Source of the DNA: Acidobacteriaceae bacterium
GTDB lineage: Bacteria > Acidobacteriota > Terriglobia > Terriglobales > Acidobacteriaceae
NCBI GenBank assembly: GCA_027452245.1
Contig: DAIDGW010000005.1
Span: 1 to 64,000, forward strand
Direction of reading: 5' to 3'
DNA length: 64,000 bases
Shown here: in pieces, positions 28,281-37,882 of the stretch
Layout: each line of letters begins with the position of its first letter
Position numbering within the stretch: position 1 is the first letter of the stretch
Made by a program: the position numbers and the translations under genes
The notes under the pieces: model-generated
What the model was told of the DNA's origin: nothing
The model's input: the letters and a program-made list of their open reading frames with translations, nothing else
Database searches by the model: none

Positions 28281-30026
28281 ATGAAGAAGTTTTTGGTTCT
28301 GTTTTTGATGGTGGCAATTGGCGTCGCGGCCGCGGACGACTCGAAGATTTCGCCGGAACTACGAAATTATCCCGCGAACCAGAAGGCACAGATCATCGTG
28401 CAATATGCCCCGGGAACGCAGGTGAATTGCTCCGGCCTGCTTGGCCTTGTCGGTTGTCTAGTGAATGACGTTGTAAGACTCGGCGGCACCGTTTTGGGCG
28501 ATCTGCCGATCGTCAATGGCCTGGTCGCTGTGCTGGACGGCAATGGAATCGTTAACCTCTCGAATCAATCCAATGTCCTTTACATCAGTTCCGACCGGCC
28601 GCTGAGTCCGACGTTCAGCGACGCGCCGACGGTGACGGCCGTCAACGCACCTTACGCCTGGCAATCGGGATATACCGGCGCCGGAGTTGGAGTGGCATTG
28701 ATTGACAGCGGAGTGAACGTCAATAATGATTTGCGCGGTTTTCTTGGATTTCCGCGCGTTGTCTGGAACCAGAGCTTCGTCCCCGGAAGCTCCAGCGCCG
28801 CTGATCAATTCGGCCATGGCACGCACGTTGCCGGACTGATCGCGGGTGACGGGGCAAACTCCACCGGCGCCTCCTACTCGACAACCTTCAAAGGTCTAGC
28901 GCCGCAATCCTATCTCCTGAATTTCCGAGTTCTCGATCAGAACGGTGCAGGAACCGACAGCGCAGTCATCGCAGCGATTACTCGAGCCATCCAGTTGAAG
29001 CCCTGGTTCAATATTCGAGTCATCAACCTGTCGCTCGGGCGCCCAATCTATGAGAGCTATACGCTTGACCCTCTCTGTCAGGCGGTCGAGAAAGCATGGC
29101 AGAACGGAATCGTTGTGGTAGTTGCCGCCGGCAATAACGGTCGCTATCAAGATACGAATGGATACGGCACGATCACTTCGCCCGGCAACGATCCGTATGT
29201 GATTACGGTCGGTGCGATGAATACCATGGGTACGCCGCAGCGCACCGACGATATCATCACCAGCTACAGCTCCAAGGGACCGACCGCGGTCGATGCAATT
29301 GCCAAGCCCGACGTGGTTGCTCCGGGAAATCTGTTGGTCTCAATCGCAGATCCAAATTCCACTCTTTACAGCGAGTATCCCGGCAATCAGGTGCCGTACA
29401 GTTCATATGTTTACGGAGGCAGCTCTGCTTCCTCCGCCAATTACTTCACCTTGAGCGGCACCAGCATGGCGACCGGCGTGGTCAGCGGAGTCGTAGCTGA
29501 TCTGCTGCAGAAGAACCCGAACCTGACTCCAGATCAGGTGAAAGCGCGGCTGATGAAGACTGCGTATAAGTCGTTCCCGCAGTTCAGCAGCATCACCGAT
29601 TCCACCACCGGGGTTACGTACACCGATCAATATGACGTGTTCACGGTCGGAGCGGGTTACGTTGACCTGCAAGCTGCCTTGAACAGCAGCGATATTGCGA
29701 ACGCCTCGGCGATGTCGCCCGCGGCCAGCTATAGCGACGGCTACGTCTACTTGGCCGACGATCCGTCAGCAGTCTGGAACACTTCGGCTCCCTGGAGCAA
29801 TTCCGCCGTCTGGGGCTCGAATGAATTCGTCAGCGGTGCGCCGATGGTTACCGGAAATAACGCTCTCTGGGGCAGCAATGCGCTCTGGGGCAGCAACGCC
29901 TTGTGGGGATCCAATGCTCTCTGGGGATCGAATGCCTTGTGGGGCAGCAACGCTTTGTGGGGAAGTAACGCTCTTTGGGGAAGCAATGCACTCTGGGGCA
30001 GCAATGTTTCCGCAGGAGAACAATAG
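28281..30026 (+). CDS. Secreted subtilisin-family (S8) serine protease with ALWGSN repeat tail
   Basis: A 581-residue secreted protease. The signal peptide is MKKFLVLFLMVAIGVAAAD. The S8 catalytic triad is Asp in VALIDSGVN (about 139), His in HGTHVAGLIAG (about 181) and Ser in LSGTSMATGVVSG (about 394); the oxyanion Asn is in AAGNNGR (about 284). After about residue 490 the protein becomes a low-complexity Trp/Ser/Asn tail: three degenerate units (AVWNTS, APWSNS, AVWGSN) and then eight exact ALWGSN copies before VSAGEQ. The tail could be a surface-anchoring or binding module. A bidirectional terminator follows. Confidence 0.88.
   Translation: MKKFLVLFLMVAIGVAAADDSKISPELRNYPANQKAQIIVQYAPGTQVNCSGLLGLVGCLVNDVVRLGGTVLGDLPIVNGLVAVLDGNGIVNLSNQSNVLYISSDRPLSPTFSDAPTVTAVNAPYAWQSGYTGAGVGVALIDSGVNVNNDLRGFLGFPRVVWNQSFVPGSSSAADQFGHGTHVAGLIAGDGANSTGASYSTTFKGLAPQSYLLNFRVLDQNGAGTDSAVIAAITRAIQLKPWFNIRVINLSLGRPIYESYTLDPLCQAVEKAWQNGIVVVVAAGNNGRYQDTNGYGTITSPGNDPYVITVGAMNTMGTPQRTDDIITSYSSKGPTAVDAIAKPDVVAPGNLLVSIADPNSTLYSEYPGNQVPYSSYVYGGSSASSANYFTLSGTSMATGVVSGVVADLLQKNPNLTPDQVKARLMKTAYKSFPQFSSITDSTTGVTYTDQYDVFTVGAGYVDLQAALNSSDIANASAMSPAASYSDGYVYLADDPSAVWNTSAPWSNSAVWGSNEFVSGAPMVTGNNALWGSNALWGSNALWGSNALWGSNALWGSNALWGSNALWGSNALWGSNVSAGEQ
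29862..30005 (+). repeat. Eight tandem 18-bp units encoding ALWGSN
   Basis: Eight contiguous 18-bp units inside the subtilase frame. The peptide ALWGSN is identical in all eight, while the DNA varies at synonymous sites (GSN written as GGCAGCAAT, GGATCCAAT, GGATCGAAT, GGAAGTAAC; Leu as CTC, TTG, CTT). Conserved protein with drifting codons points to selection on the peptide repeat rather than fresh slippage. Confidence 0.92.
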
Positions 30027-30042
30027 AGCTACTGAGAACGTG

Positions 30043-30085
30043 GCGGGCAGGACGATTCCCTCGATGATCCTGCCCGCTAATTTTT
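30043..30085. terminator. Bidirectional terminator between subtilase and DUF2207 genes
   Basis: A 10-bp stem (GCGGGCAGGA at 30043-30052 with TCCTGCCCGC at 30068-30077), a 15-nt loop, then TAATTTTT on the plus side. It lies in the 57-bp gap between convergent genes; the final T run touches the DUF2207 stop codon. Confidence 0.75.
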
Positions 30086-31838
30086 AGAACGCTCCGCCGC
30101 CCCCACCGCCAAAGCCTCCGCCGGAAAATCCTCCGCCTCCGCCGAAACCGCCACCACCGCCAAATCCGGAACCGCTGGAAGTTGCCCGTGGCGCCGACAC
30201 AAACACCTGGTGCATATCCGTTGCCATGCTGTGCATGGAACTCGAAAACAGAATGGGATTGAACATCATCCCCGGCATATATCCCCCGGGAGCGACATAC
30301 CAACTCGGCGGATCTTTGACGATTCCCGCAAAGGCCTGTGCCCAGTGATGCTCCACACCCAGAGCCATCGCGTACGGTAGAAATTTCTCAAACGTCGTTG
30401 GCGGCATGACTTTCAGCCGGTCGGCATCAACACGGTTCATGAACTCCTGAAAGCCGAGAACCGCGACCTGCGTCCGTGCGCCTTTCAGAGTCTTGGCAGT
30501 CATTTGCCGGGCAAAGAGCCACCAGATCAAAGCGGAGATCAGTCCGCATACGATCAGCAGCGGAACCGAACTGAAGAAGTCGGCCCATCCCATGTACTGG
30601 AAGATAGCGAAGGGAATGAGAATGCAAATCGCAGCCACGATGCTTAGACCATTAGCCGACTCCGGGTCCACCGAATACATCCCCTTCAACTTCAAGGCTG
30701 CCATAATGTCCTGGCGAATGACCGGAACGGCGGTGTAGAAGCGGTTTTTCAAGCTGGAGAGGCGCGTTTCCGACTCGCCATCAAAGACATTTTCCAGCAT
30801 GACACGCTCGTGAGGTGCGAGGTCCGAGGTCCACTCCGTCGATGGCTTGATCAGATGGAAGTTATAGTCGCGGTGCGTGAACAGCAATCCCTTGTCCGCG
30901 ACTTCCTCGATCTTTACGTAGCCGCGCACCGCGAGATCGATGATCGTGGAAGTGATGTCGCGCGGATGAATGCTGTCATCGAGTAGCGTTCCAGCTTCCG
31001 CCGGCGAGATTCCTGGAGGTGGCTCATACAGGGGTGCTACCGACATTCCCGCATTCGGGTCCCGTCCGCGGTACCACCACAACGTGAACATCACGGCAAG
31101 CGTCGCAAAGGGCAGGAAGACTATGGGATTGCCGCCCACAAACCAGAACAGGCGGGTGATGGCCCCTGGTTCCTTGAGGATGCCCTTCGGAATGTAGATG
31201 TCGATCGTCAGGCCGCCGCGCATGGGCAAGGGGTCTCTCGTGGCGAACTGGACATCGGCGCCATTAACTGTCGCCGTGGCGTCACTCGCGCTGGATCCAT
31301 ATACGCCTGTAAAAGCCTGAGCGCGCAGAGACCCGGCGGCATCCGCAGGAAAGTGCACAACCGATGTGGCGTGCTCGATCGGCACTGGCCAGTCGTTGCC
31401 GGTCACATTCCAGTAGAACTCATCATGATCAGGAAAGAACCGCATGCCATTGCGGACGAGGTAAGTAATCTCGACTGTCCGTCCCGTGTCGTCGGCGTTG
31501 GGAATGTAAATCTTCAGATCACGATAATCGCCCGACTTCGACGAATCGTATTTCAGTTTGGAGCCGCTGCCATCAGTCACACTGATGACGTCAAGATAAA
31601 GATGGTAGTTGGCTCCGTTCGGCCCCGGATAATCAATCGGGATCATGCGGTGGATTCCGTGCCACTCGCCAACGAACATCAGTTCGATGTGTTCGTTGAC
31701 CGTGGCGCTGCCATCCTGCTGCACGGTGATCGTGTCCTGGAAATCGGTGATGCGCCACGACTTTGCGGCGAGAGGAGCGGCGAGCGCGCAGATCAGCGCC
31801 ACCACAGTGAAGACTTTTGCCCCAGTGCGTGCTCGCAT
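30084..31838 (-). CDS. DUF2207 family membrane protein with Gly-rich C-terminus
   Basis: A 584-residue protein with a signal peptide (to about 25), then an extracytoplasmic DUF2207 domain of about 200 residues ([31 protein letters not shown]), membrane segments near 235-255 and 405-445, a cytoplasmic region, and a C-terminal tail of Gly/Phe repeats ([11 protein letters not shown] type). The function is unknown. DUF2207 proteins are very often encoded with LemA, as here, where lemA ends only 2 bp before this gene starts. The same strand order (lemA then DUF2207) supports an operon and a joint membrane complex. Confidence 0.85.
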   Translation of the reverse strand: MRARTGAKVFTVVALICALAAPLAAKSWRITDFQDTITVQQDGSATVNEHIELMFVGEWHGIHRMIPIDYPGPNGANYHLYLDVISVTDGSGSKLKYDSSKSGDYRDLKIYIPNADDTGRTVEITYLVRNGMRFFPDHDEFYWNVTGNDWPVPIEHATSVVHFPADAAGSLRAQAFTGVYGSSASDATATVNGADVQFATRDPLPMRGGLTIDIYIPKGILKEPGAITRLFWFVGGNPIVFLPFATLAVMFTLWWYRGRDPNAGMSVAPLYEPPPGISPAEAGTLLDDSIHPRDITSTIIDLAVRGYVKIEEVADKGLLFTHRDYNFHLIKPSTEWTSDLAPHERVMLENVFDGESETRLSSLKNRFYTAVPVIRQDIMAALKLKGMYSVDPESANGLSIVAAICILIPFAIFQYMGWADFFSSVPLLIVCGLISALIWWLFARQMTAKTLKGARTQVAVLGFQEFMNRVDADRLKVMPPTTFEKFLPYAMALGVEHHWAQAFAGIVKDPPSWYVAPGGYMPGMMFNPILFSSSMHSMATDMHQVFVSAPRATSSGSGFGGGGGFGGGGGFSGGGFGGGGGGAF

Positions 31839-31840
31839 GT

Positions 31841-32389
31841 TCAGAACTTGACGGCCACCGGTTCGCGGTCGGCCTGCGCCGTTTCAAAGAATTGGCGAGC
31901 CTGGAAGCCGAACATGCCCGCCAGAATATTGGTCGGAAACGACTGTATTTTCGTATTCAGGTCGCGGACCACGGCATTGTAGTAGCGGCGCGCATTCTGG
32001 ATGGCGTCTTCCGTTTGGCTGAGCGATCCCTGCAGCTGCGTGAACTCTTCCGAGGCTTTCAGTTCCGGATAATTCTCGGCCACGGCAAACAGGCTCTTGA
32101 GCGCTCCGCTGAGCTGATTTTCCGCCGCCGCTTTATCGGCAGGCGTGGTGGCCTGCATCGCCTGCGAGCGAAACTTCGCGATGTTCTCGAAGGTGCCCTT
32201 TTCGTGGGCAGCGTATCCCTTCACGGTTTCGACGAGGTTCGGAATGAGGTCATGACGGCGCTTCAGTTGCACGTCGATGTCGGACCAAGCCGAATCCGTG
32301 CGCACCCGCAGTTGCACCAGGCTGTTGTACATCCCGATCAGAACGACAAGGATGAAAACCAGAACGACAAGAACAATAATTCCGGCCAT
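31841..32389 (-). CDS. lemA: LemA family protein
   Basis: A 182-residue protein with an N-terminal membrane segment ([19 protein letters not shown], about 4-22) and a long helical bundle with the family hallmarks [40 protein letters not shown], given here as residues about 22-62, and later [19 protein letters not shown]. LemA proteins are widespread envelope proteins of unclear biochemical function. It lies immediately upstream of, and is surely co-transcribed with, the DUF2207 gene. Confidence 0.93.
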   Translation of the reverse strand: MAGIIVLVVLVFILVVLIGMYNSLVQLRVRTDSAWSDIDVQLKRRHDLIPNLVETVKGYAAHEKGTFENIAKFRSQAMQATTPADKAAAENQLSGALKSLFAVAENYPELKASEEFTQLQGSLSQTEDAIQNARRYYNAVVRDLNTKIQSFPTNILAGMFGFQARQFFETAQADREPVAVKF

Positions 32390-32505
32390 GAGTTTCTCCA
32401 GGACGGGAACTGAACTCCCACGGAAGGTAACACAGAATAGGCTACAGACAAAGCAGAGCTGAAACCACTGAGGATCTAAGCGGTAAGCGGCGGGAGTAAG
32501 AGCGT

Positions 32506-33546
32506 CTATTGCGCGGGCGCGAAATAGCCTTTACGCGCCCGGACCTGAAGGTCCTTTTTCAGGGTGGAAATTTGAATCGTGCGGTAGCGGCCGTCGGCGT
32601 CGAAATCCGCCGGCTTGTACGACACCACATACTGGCTTCGTAGTTCGTCTTCAATCGCGGCGAAGGAGTGGGTGACATCCTTCATCTTGAAGGGGAAGAA
32701 AGCGCGGCCGCCGGTTGAATCCGCCAGTTGCTCCAGGACGTGGTCGCCGCGCAGAACAAGACCGCTATCGTCGGTGGAGATTGCGTAAATAATGACTTCC
32801 GCCCGTTGCGCCATCTCAATCGCTTGCGCGCGCGACACTTCGCTCTGGTTGTCTTCGCCATCACTGATTACGATGATGGCCTTGCGTACCGGATGATCCG
32901 GTCGGTCTTTCAGGAACTTTTCTTTGCAGGCGCGGTAGATGGCGTCATACAGGGCTGTGCCGCCGCCGTTATGCAGCCGGTGTACTGCCCAATAAAGCCG
33001 GGGATAACTGTCGGTAAAATCCTGTGCCACGTGGCTGTGGCTGTTGAACCCCACCACGAATGCCTTGTCGAAACCCTGGCGAATCGTGTGCTGCAGGAAG
33101 TCAGTCGCGGCGTCCTGCTCGAAGGTGAAACGGCTATTGACGGACCCGCTCACGTCGACCAGTAATCCAAGATCCAGCGGCAGATCTGTTTCCCGATGGA
33201 AATTCACGATTTGCTCAGGCGGTTTGTCATCATCGAGAATTGTGAAATCGCTCTGATTCAGGTCGCGCACGAACTTGCCCCGTTTGTCGGTCGCGATGAA
33301 TAGAACGTTGACCTCATCCACGCGCTTGTGGATGGTGATCACCGGCCCTTGGTCATCACCGGTAGTTTCGTAGCTGGCGGATGTGCCAGGTGCGGACGGG
33401 GGAAGATAACTCTCTTGAGCGAACGTTTGAAAAGGCAAAATTCCAGCAAGCGCTAGTGAAAGAGAAATCGTTCCGATGGCTCGACTCAGGTGCTTCCCGC
33501 TGAAGCGCTTCAAATTTCTCCCTCTCCCGCTTTTAAATCTGCCCAT
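32506..33546 (-). CDS. Secreted von Willebrand factor A (VWFA-related) domain protein
   Basis: A protein of about 346 residues. A basic N-terminus and a signal-peptide-like segment (IGTISLSLALAGILPFQTFAQ) are followed by an N-terminal beta domain (VNVLFIATDKRGKFVRDL) and a VWA domain starting LDLGLLVDVSGSVNSRF, which contains the MIDAS DxSxS motif. It continues through ALYDAIYRACKEKF and KAIIVISDGEDNQS. Proteins of this design are abundant in acidobacteria; their partners are unknown. An in-frame GTG at 33561 is an alternative start to the ATG used here. Confidence 0.85.
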   Translation of the reverse strand: MGRFKSGRGRNLKRFSGKHLSRAIGTISLSLALAGILPFQTFAQESYLPPSAPGTSASYETTGDDQGPVITIHKRVDEVNVLFIATDKRGKFVRDLNQSDFTILDDDKPPEQIVNFHRETDLPLDLGLLVDVSGSVNSRFTFEQDAATDFLQHTIRQGFDKAFVVGFNSHSHVAQDFTDSYPRLYWAVHRLHNGGGTALYDAIYRACKEKFLKDRPDHPVRKAIIVISDGEDNQSEVSRAQAIEMAQRAEVIIYAISTDDSGLVLRGDHVLEQLADSTGGRAFFPFKMKDVTHSFAAIEDELRSQYVVSYKPADFDADGRYRTIQISTLKKDLQVRARKGYFAPAQ

Positions 33547-33811
33547 AACAGTTAGATGCACGCCGGGTGCCGAAGCAGCAGAGTGACAACCTTCGTATGT
33601 GCTTGACTCTAATGGGTTGCAAGGCTGTGCGCCAAGTTACAAAAGGAGCACGTAATTGGTCATGGCAGGAAGTACATACCGAGTACGGCAAAACTGCACT
33701 TCGCCGGCGGTGTCATGTACTTTCGGGAGTCCTCCTCAAGCCTTTTCGCCGCTGGAGCGCGCTAAGATGTTGCCCGTGGGACTATTGTAGTTGCCATCTT
33801 CGGAGGAGTTC

Positions 33812-34537
33812 ATGAAAAAACTTGCTGTCGGGTTTTTGGCAGTGCTGATGTTTTCCACGCTCAGTTTCGCCGCTCCCGATACGCCGCGAGATGAAAGAGA
33901 AGTAGATCGCGTCAAGGATTCGGGCGAAGTTCTGAAAGAGATCCTCAATATTCCCGATAACATTCCGCAGGAACTGCTGGACAAAGCCGAATGTCTGATT
34001 GTTCTGCCATCCGTCAAGAAGGGTGCTTTCGGCATTGGCGGCAGCTATGGCCGCGGAGTCATGATCTGCCGCGGGGGTAAGCACTATACGGGCCTTTGGG
34101 GCGCTCCTGCTCTTTATGCACTGGAAGGCGTGAGCATCGGTTTCCAACTTGGCGGGCAGGCAACGGATTTCGTTTTGCTGGTCATGAATCCGCGCGGTGC
34201 GGAGTCGCTGCTCTCGAGCAAAGTGAAGTTGGGAGCGGACGCCTCGGCTGCGGCTGGTCCTAAAGGGCGAACCGCGGAAGGCGCCACCGATATCGTGATG
34301 ACAGCAGAAATTCTTTCCTATTCCCGCAATAAGGGCTTGTTTGCGGGTATTTCCCTGGAAGGCTCAACCCTGCGTTCCGACGGCAGCGCCAATGAGAAGC
34401 TCTACGGACGGAAACTCACGGCGAAGGAAATCATTCGCGAAAACAAAGTGGGCATTCCTGCCTGCGCCCACGAACTGGTTACTTTGCTCGACAAGAAGTC
34501 GCCAAAAAACAAATCCGATCCGAAGTCGCTGGAATAA
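33812..34537 (+). CDS. SYLF/Ysc84-type lipid-binding protein
   Basis: A 241-residue exported protein: signal peptide MKKLAVGFLAVLMFSTLSFA, then the SYLF/YSC84 domain with IPDNIPQELLDKAECLIVLPSVKKGAFGIGGSYGRG (given here as about 45-80), IGFQLGGQATDFVLLVMN and SLEGSTLRSDGSANEKLYG. SYLF domains bind lipids; bacterial members are periplasmic or outer-membrane associated. The ATG at 33812 follows a GGAGGAG ribosome-binding site, better than the open-frame start at 33791. A 265-bp intergenic stretch precedes it, presumably with the promoter. Confidence 0.87.
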   Translation: MKKLAVGFLAVLMFSTLSFAAPDTPRDEREVDRVKDSGEVLKEILNIPDNIPQELLDKAECLIVLPSVKKGAFGIGGSYGRGVMICRGGKHYTGLWGAPALYALEGVSIGFQLGGQATDFVLLVMNPRGAESLLSSKVKLGADASAAAGPKGRTAEGATDIVMTAEILSYSRNKGLFAGISLEGSTLRSDGSANEKLYGRKLTAKEIIRENKVGIPACAHELVTLLDKKSPKNKSDPKSLE

Positions 34538-34558
34538 ACTCGTTCCGTGATTATTAGC

Positions 34559-34594
34559 CGCCCTCTGCGCTGCAACTTCTGTGCGCAGAGGGCG
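34559..34594. terminator. Strong hairpin between SYLF gene and tag
   Basis: A perfect 12-bp stem (CGCCCTCTGCGC at 34559-34570 with GCGCAGAGGGCG at 34583-34594) with a 12-nt loop, between the two plus-strand genes. No clean T run follows (CTTGCTTCT), so it may be an attenuating or processing hairpin rather than a full terminator. Confidence 0.5.
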
Positions 34595-34617
34595 CTTGCT
34601 TCTGAGGAAGCCGAAAT

Positions 34618-35226
34618 ATGCCAGAGAAGAAGGTAATTCAGCGCTGTGCCTGGGCTACCAGCGAACTCTCCACTCGCTATCACGACGAAGAATGGGGTGT
34701 CCCGGTTCACGAGGATCGCACGCTCTTCGAATTCCTCATTCTCGAAGGCGCGCAGGCGGGACTGAGTTGGAACACGATTCTGAACAAGCGTGCCCGTTAC
34801 CGCGAAGTCTTCGACGGCTTCGACCCAGCACACGTCGCACGCTACGACAAGCGAAAAACGCAGCAACTCCTTCGCGATCCGGGCATCGTTCGCAACCGGC
34901 TCAAGATTTCCTCGGCGGTCGATAATGCACGAAAATTCCTCGAAATCCAGCAGGAATTTGGCAGCTTTGATCGCTATATCTGGCAATTCGTGGGCGGCAA
35001 GCCCTTGATCAATCGCCGGACTTCTCTTGGGGAGATTCCCGCACGCACCGAGATCTCTGACCTGATCAGCAAGGAACTGCAGAAGCGCGGTTTCCGCTTT
35101 GTTGGATCGACCATCTGCTACGCCTTCATGCAGGCGGTGGGGATGGTGAACGACCACCTCACCGGTTGCTTTCGTTACCGGCAGATCTCGTCTCAGCGCG
35201 GGCGGAACGCGCTGGCGGTCAAATAG
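34618..35226 (+). CDS. tag: DNA-3-methyladenine glycosylase I
   Basis: Removes 3-methyladenine from alkylated DNA (base excision repair). 202 residues. Family signatures: RCAWATSELSTRYHDEEWGVPVHEDRTLFEFL across the N-terminus, QAGLSWNTILNKR, and the C-terminal VGSTICYAFMQAVGMVNDHLTGC. The zinc ligands of Tag correspond to the N-terminal Cys (RCAW), a His (RYHDEEWG) and the C-terminal His and Cys (NDHLTGC), all present. A convergent DUF4149 gene overlaps its last 34 bases. Confidence 0.95.
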   Translation: MPEKKVIQRCAWATSELSTRYHDEEWGVPVHEDRTLFEFLILEGAQAGLSWNTILNKRARYREVFDGFDPAHVARYDKRKTQQLLRDPGIVRNRLKISSAVDNARKFLEIQQEFGSFDRYIWQFVGGKPLINRRTSLGEIPARTEISDLISKELQKRGFRFVGSTICYAFMQAVGMVNDHLTGCFRYRQISSQRGRNALAVK

Positions 35227-35675
35227 CTGACCACGATCCCCAGAAGCAGGATGGCTCCTTCGACGCGCGTCGACCAGACGTGCAGGGCATCGAACTGCAC
35301 ACGCGCTGGATCATTCAGCGGCACCGTCGCGAAATCGCCGACTGCCGCACGCAGTGTATCCATGTGCGGCATGATCCAGAACTGCGAAAAGACAGTCAGT
35401 CCGAGCATCACCACGATGAGCACGTTTCGTGCGGCGAAAATCTCTAGCCGGCCATTGAGCGCCTGGCTGTAAGCCAGCGAAGAAATGAGATACACAATGG
35501 CGGAGACGATGGCGATCCAGTGCAGCCCGCTGAGAGCGCGGCCGACGACGTTGCCGGCGAGATGCGTGCTCGGAAGCATCTGAAACGCTGTGGGAGCGAG
35601 CACGAAGGCAAAGAAGATCAGGCCGCCGATCCAAAGAATGAGAGACAGCAGCATCAGGAAGCGGAGAAAGGTCAT
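35193..35675 (-). CDS. DUF4149 membrane protein
   Basis: A roughly 160-residue protein with four membrane segments: FLMLLSLILWIGGLIFFAF, LHWIAIVSAIVYLISSLAY, VLIVVMLGLTVFSQFWIM and AILLLGIVVSYLTASAF. The pattern with HxSxR-like HVWSTRVEG before the last helix matches the DUF4149/TMEM205-like family, whose role is unknown. The ATG at 35675 is used; an in-frame start lies 9 bases upstream. Its 3' end overlaps tag by 34 bp in antisense orientation. Confidence 0.8.
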   Translation of the reverse strand: MTFLRFLMLLSLILWIGGLIFFAFVLAPTAFQMLPSTHLAGNVVGRALSGLHWIAIVSAIVYLISSLAYSQALNGRLEIFAARNVLIVVMLGLTVFSQFWIMPHMDTLRAAVGDFATVPLNDPARVQFDALHVWSTRVEGAILLLGIVVSYLTASAFRPR

Positions 35676-35708
35676 GACCGGCAATTATACGGCGTTGATC
35701 GAAGACGC

Positions 35709-36668
35709 CTAGACGGGGACGGGGACGTTTTCGATGATCTCGCGCAGCACCTGGTCTCCCTGTTCGGACTTCTTCAGGCTTGAGGCGTACAGGCCATTGA
35801 CCACCACGCGGTGCGCAAAGACTGGGACGGCCAGGATTTTGAAGTCTTCGGGAGTGCAGAAGAAGCGTCCGTCGAGAAATGCCATCGCCTGCGCGGCACG
35901 ATATAAAGCCTGTGAGCCACGGGGAGAAACTCCCAGGGAAAGATATTCCGATTCGCGGGTGCGGCGCACGATTTCGAGCGCGTAGCTGACCAGCGATTCG
36001 TCCACCCGAACCTGTTTTACGGCCTCCTGCATTTCGAGAACATCTTCGCCATTCAGCGCAGGCCGCAATTCTTCCAGGTGAGAGGCGCCCACTTCCGAGC
36101 GCAGGATTTCCCGCTCAGACTGGCTGTCGGGATATCCCATGCGCGCCCGCACCAGAAAACGATCAAGCTGCGATTCCGGCAGCGGATAGGTTCCGTGATG
36201 CTCCACGGGATTTTGCGTCGCAATTACCAGAAACGGCTGCGGCAATGCGTACGAGTGCGCGTCTACTGTGACCTGGCTTTCGTTCATGGCTTCGAGGAGC
36301 GCCGATTGCGTCTTCGGGGTCGTGCGGTTGATTTCATCCGCCAATAACACATTGGTGAAGATTGGGCCGCGCTTGAATTCGAACTGCTGCTCCAGCGCCG
36401 AATAGACAGAGATTCCCAGCACGTCGGAAGGCAGCATGTCATTGGTGAACTGCACGCGCTGAAAATCGCAGTCGATGGCGCGAGCCAAGGCCTGACCAAG
36501 AGTGGTCTTGCCGACGCCAGGAACGCCTTCAATGAGCAGGTGTCCGCGGGCAAACACCGCGACCAGCGCGAGGCGGACGACGTCGTCCTTGCCGCGGATC
36601 ACGCGTTGCAGGGCTTTTTCCAGTTCGGCAGCTTTGCGGGACACAGCAATCGCGGTTTCGGGCGACAT
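35709..36668 (-). CDS. MoxR-family AAA+ ATPase
   Basis: A 319-residue ATPase of the MoxR group, chaperone-like factors that help assemble or activate partner complexes, often VWA-domain proteins. Walker A is GVPGVGKTT at 48-56, Walker B LLADEINR near 110-117, and the sensor-1 region FLVIATQNPVEHHGTYPLPE. The C-terminal lid is normal. The ATG at 36668 is preferred over the extended frame, whose first 43 residues look non-coding. The usual DUF58/VWA partner genes are not adjacent, although a VWA gene lies 2 kb away on the same strand. Confidence 0.92.
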   Translation of the reverse strand: MSPETAIAVSRKAAELEKALQRVIRGKDDVVRLALVAVFARGHLLIEGVPGVGKTTLGQALARAIDCDFQRVQFTNDMLPSDVLGISVYSALEQQFEFKRGPIFTNVLLADEINRTTPKTQSALLEAMNESQVTVDAHSYALPQPFLVIATQNPVEHHGTYPLPESQLDRFLVRARMGYPDSQSEREILRSEVGASHLEELRPALNGEDVLEMQEAVKQVRVDESLVSYALEIVRRTRESEYLSLGVSPRGSQALYRAAQAMAFLDGRFFCTPEDFKILAVPVFAHRVVVNGLYASSLKKSEQGDQVLREIIENVPVPV

Positions 36669-36809
36669 TCTTTTGATTCTACTATCGGCTCTCTGGCGGG
36701 CGGAGTTACCGACGTACTCGCACGCCAGGCTCGGCCTGTACGAAAAAATGCTCTCGCGGTTTAAACCGAAGAACGCGAGAGCCGGAACAACTTGCAACTG
36801 GCGGGAACG

Positions 36810-37670
36810 TTATTGCGTGAATTCCGCCGGCCGGCCAGTCAGCCGCTCGATCCGCTTGGCAATGGGCGGATGGGTCGAAAACAGATTGCCAAAATTCATT
36901 CCCAGCAGCGGCTGAATGATGAACAGGTGTGCCGTCGAGGGAGTTGCGGCCATGGGCACACGCCGCGAATATGCATCAAGCTTCTGCAGGGCGCTGGCCA
37001 GAGCATACGGATTGCCGGTGAAATGGGCACCCGTTGCGTCCGCCTGATATTCACGCGAGCGCGAGACCGCAAGCTGGATCAAGGTCGCGGCGATCGGGGC
37101 AACGATCAGCATGAACAGGGCGGCGAGCCCGCCGCCGCGGTCCCCGCGATCGTCGCGTTCGAATCCGCCAAAGATCATGGCCCAACGTCCCATGCTGGCC
37201 AGCATGGTGATGGCGCCGGCGATGGTCGCGGTGACCGAACTGATCAGGATGTCGCGGTTGTTGACGTGTCCGAGTTCATGCGCCAGGACGCCTTCAAGTT
37301 CCTCATCGGTGAGCAGTTGCAGAATGCCCTGCGTCACCGCGACCGAAGCATGCTGCGGGTTGCGCCCGGTGGCGAACGCGTTGGGCGAATCCGTCGGGAT
37401 GACATAGATCTTGGGCATCGGCAAGCCGATTTTCTGTGTCAACCGTTCGACGGCCGCATAGGCGCGCGGCAATTCCTCGCGGGTGACCGGCTGCGCCCGA
37501 TACATGGCGAGCGCGATCTTGTCGGAATAGAAGTAGGAGACGAAGTTCATCACGGCGGCGAAGATCAGGGCGAGGATCATCCCGTTCTGGCCACCAAAGG
37601 CGCGGCCGATGAACATCAGCAGCAGCGTGAGCAGCGTCAGCAGAAACGCGGTCTTGAATGTGTTTCCCAT
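36810..37670 (-). CDS. htpX: Membrane zinc protease HtpX
   Basis: A 286-residue M48 integral-membrane metalloprotease involved in membrane-protein quality control. Two N-terminal membrane segments (about 6-24 and 30-48) precede the active site [10 protein letters not shown] at 131-140 (His131, Glu132, His135), followed by two more segments. The third ligand Glu lies in [13 protein letters not shown]. The length and loops match HtpX. It is the last host gene before the transposon, which starts 161 bp upstream of its start codon. Confidence 0.94.
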   Translation of the reverse strand: MGNTFKTAFLLTLLTLLLMFIGRAFGGQNGMILALIFAAVMNFVSYFYSDKIALAMYRAQPVTREELPRAYAAVERLTQKIGLPMPKIYVIPTDSPNAFATGRNPQHASVAVTQGILQLLTDEELEGVLAHELGHVNNRDILISSVTATIAGAITMLASMGRWAMIFGGFERDDRGDRGGGLAALFMLIVAPIAATLIQLAVSRSREYQADATGAHFTGNPYALASALQKLDAYSRRVPMAATPSTAHLFIIQPLLGMNFGNLFSTHPPIAKRIERLTGRPAEFTQ

Positions 37671-37823
37671 AAAGGTCTTACAACTATTCCTTTAGATGTG
37701 CGCCAGAGGGTCGAGATGCAGGGTCAGGGCGTACCCTTCGAACTGGCAGATGGCCCCACATTTTGAAAGCCTTCGACGATATATCCCCCACAAGGCCCAC
37801 ACTCGATCTATTGGAATCAGCAA

Positions 37824-37831
37824 CTTAGCGT
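37824..37831. repeat. Target-site duplication, left copy (CTTAGCGT)
   Basis: The 8 bases CTTAGCGT directly abut the left terminal inverted repeat and recur directly after the right one at 42264-42271. Eight bases is the duplication size known for IS1595-family insertions. Confidence 0.93.
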
Positions 37832-37854
37832 GGCATAAATATACTTGACTAATC
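37832..37854 (+). repeat. Left terminal inverted repeat, 23 bp
   Basis: Begins GGCATAAATATACTTGAC and is identical over all 23 bases to the reverse complement of 42241-42263. A small palindrome (ACTAAT-CGTG-ATTAGT) continues inward from its end toward the transposase start and may be a transposase or promoter site. Confidence 0.95.
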
Positions 37855-37882
37855 GTGATTAGTTTAGTACAAATATCATGTT

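Noticed and set aside
29862-30005. CRISPR-like periodic repeat
   Set aside because: The 18-bp period has no spacers and is in frame with the subtilase, with synonymous variation; it is a coding repeat.
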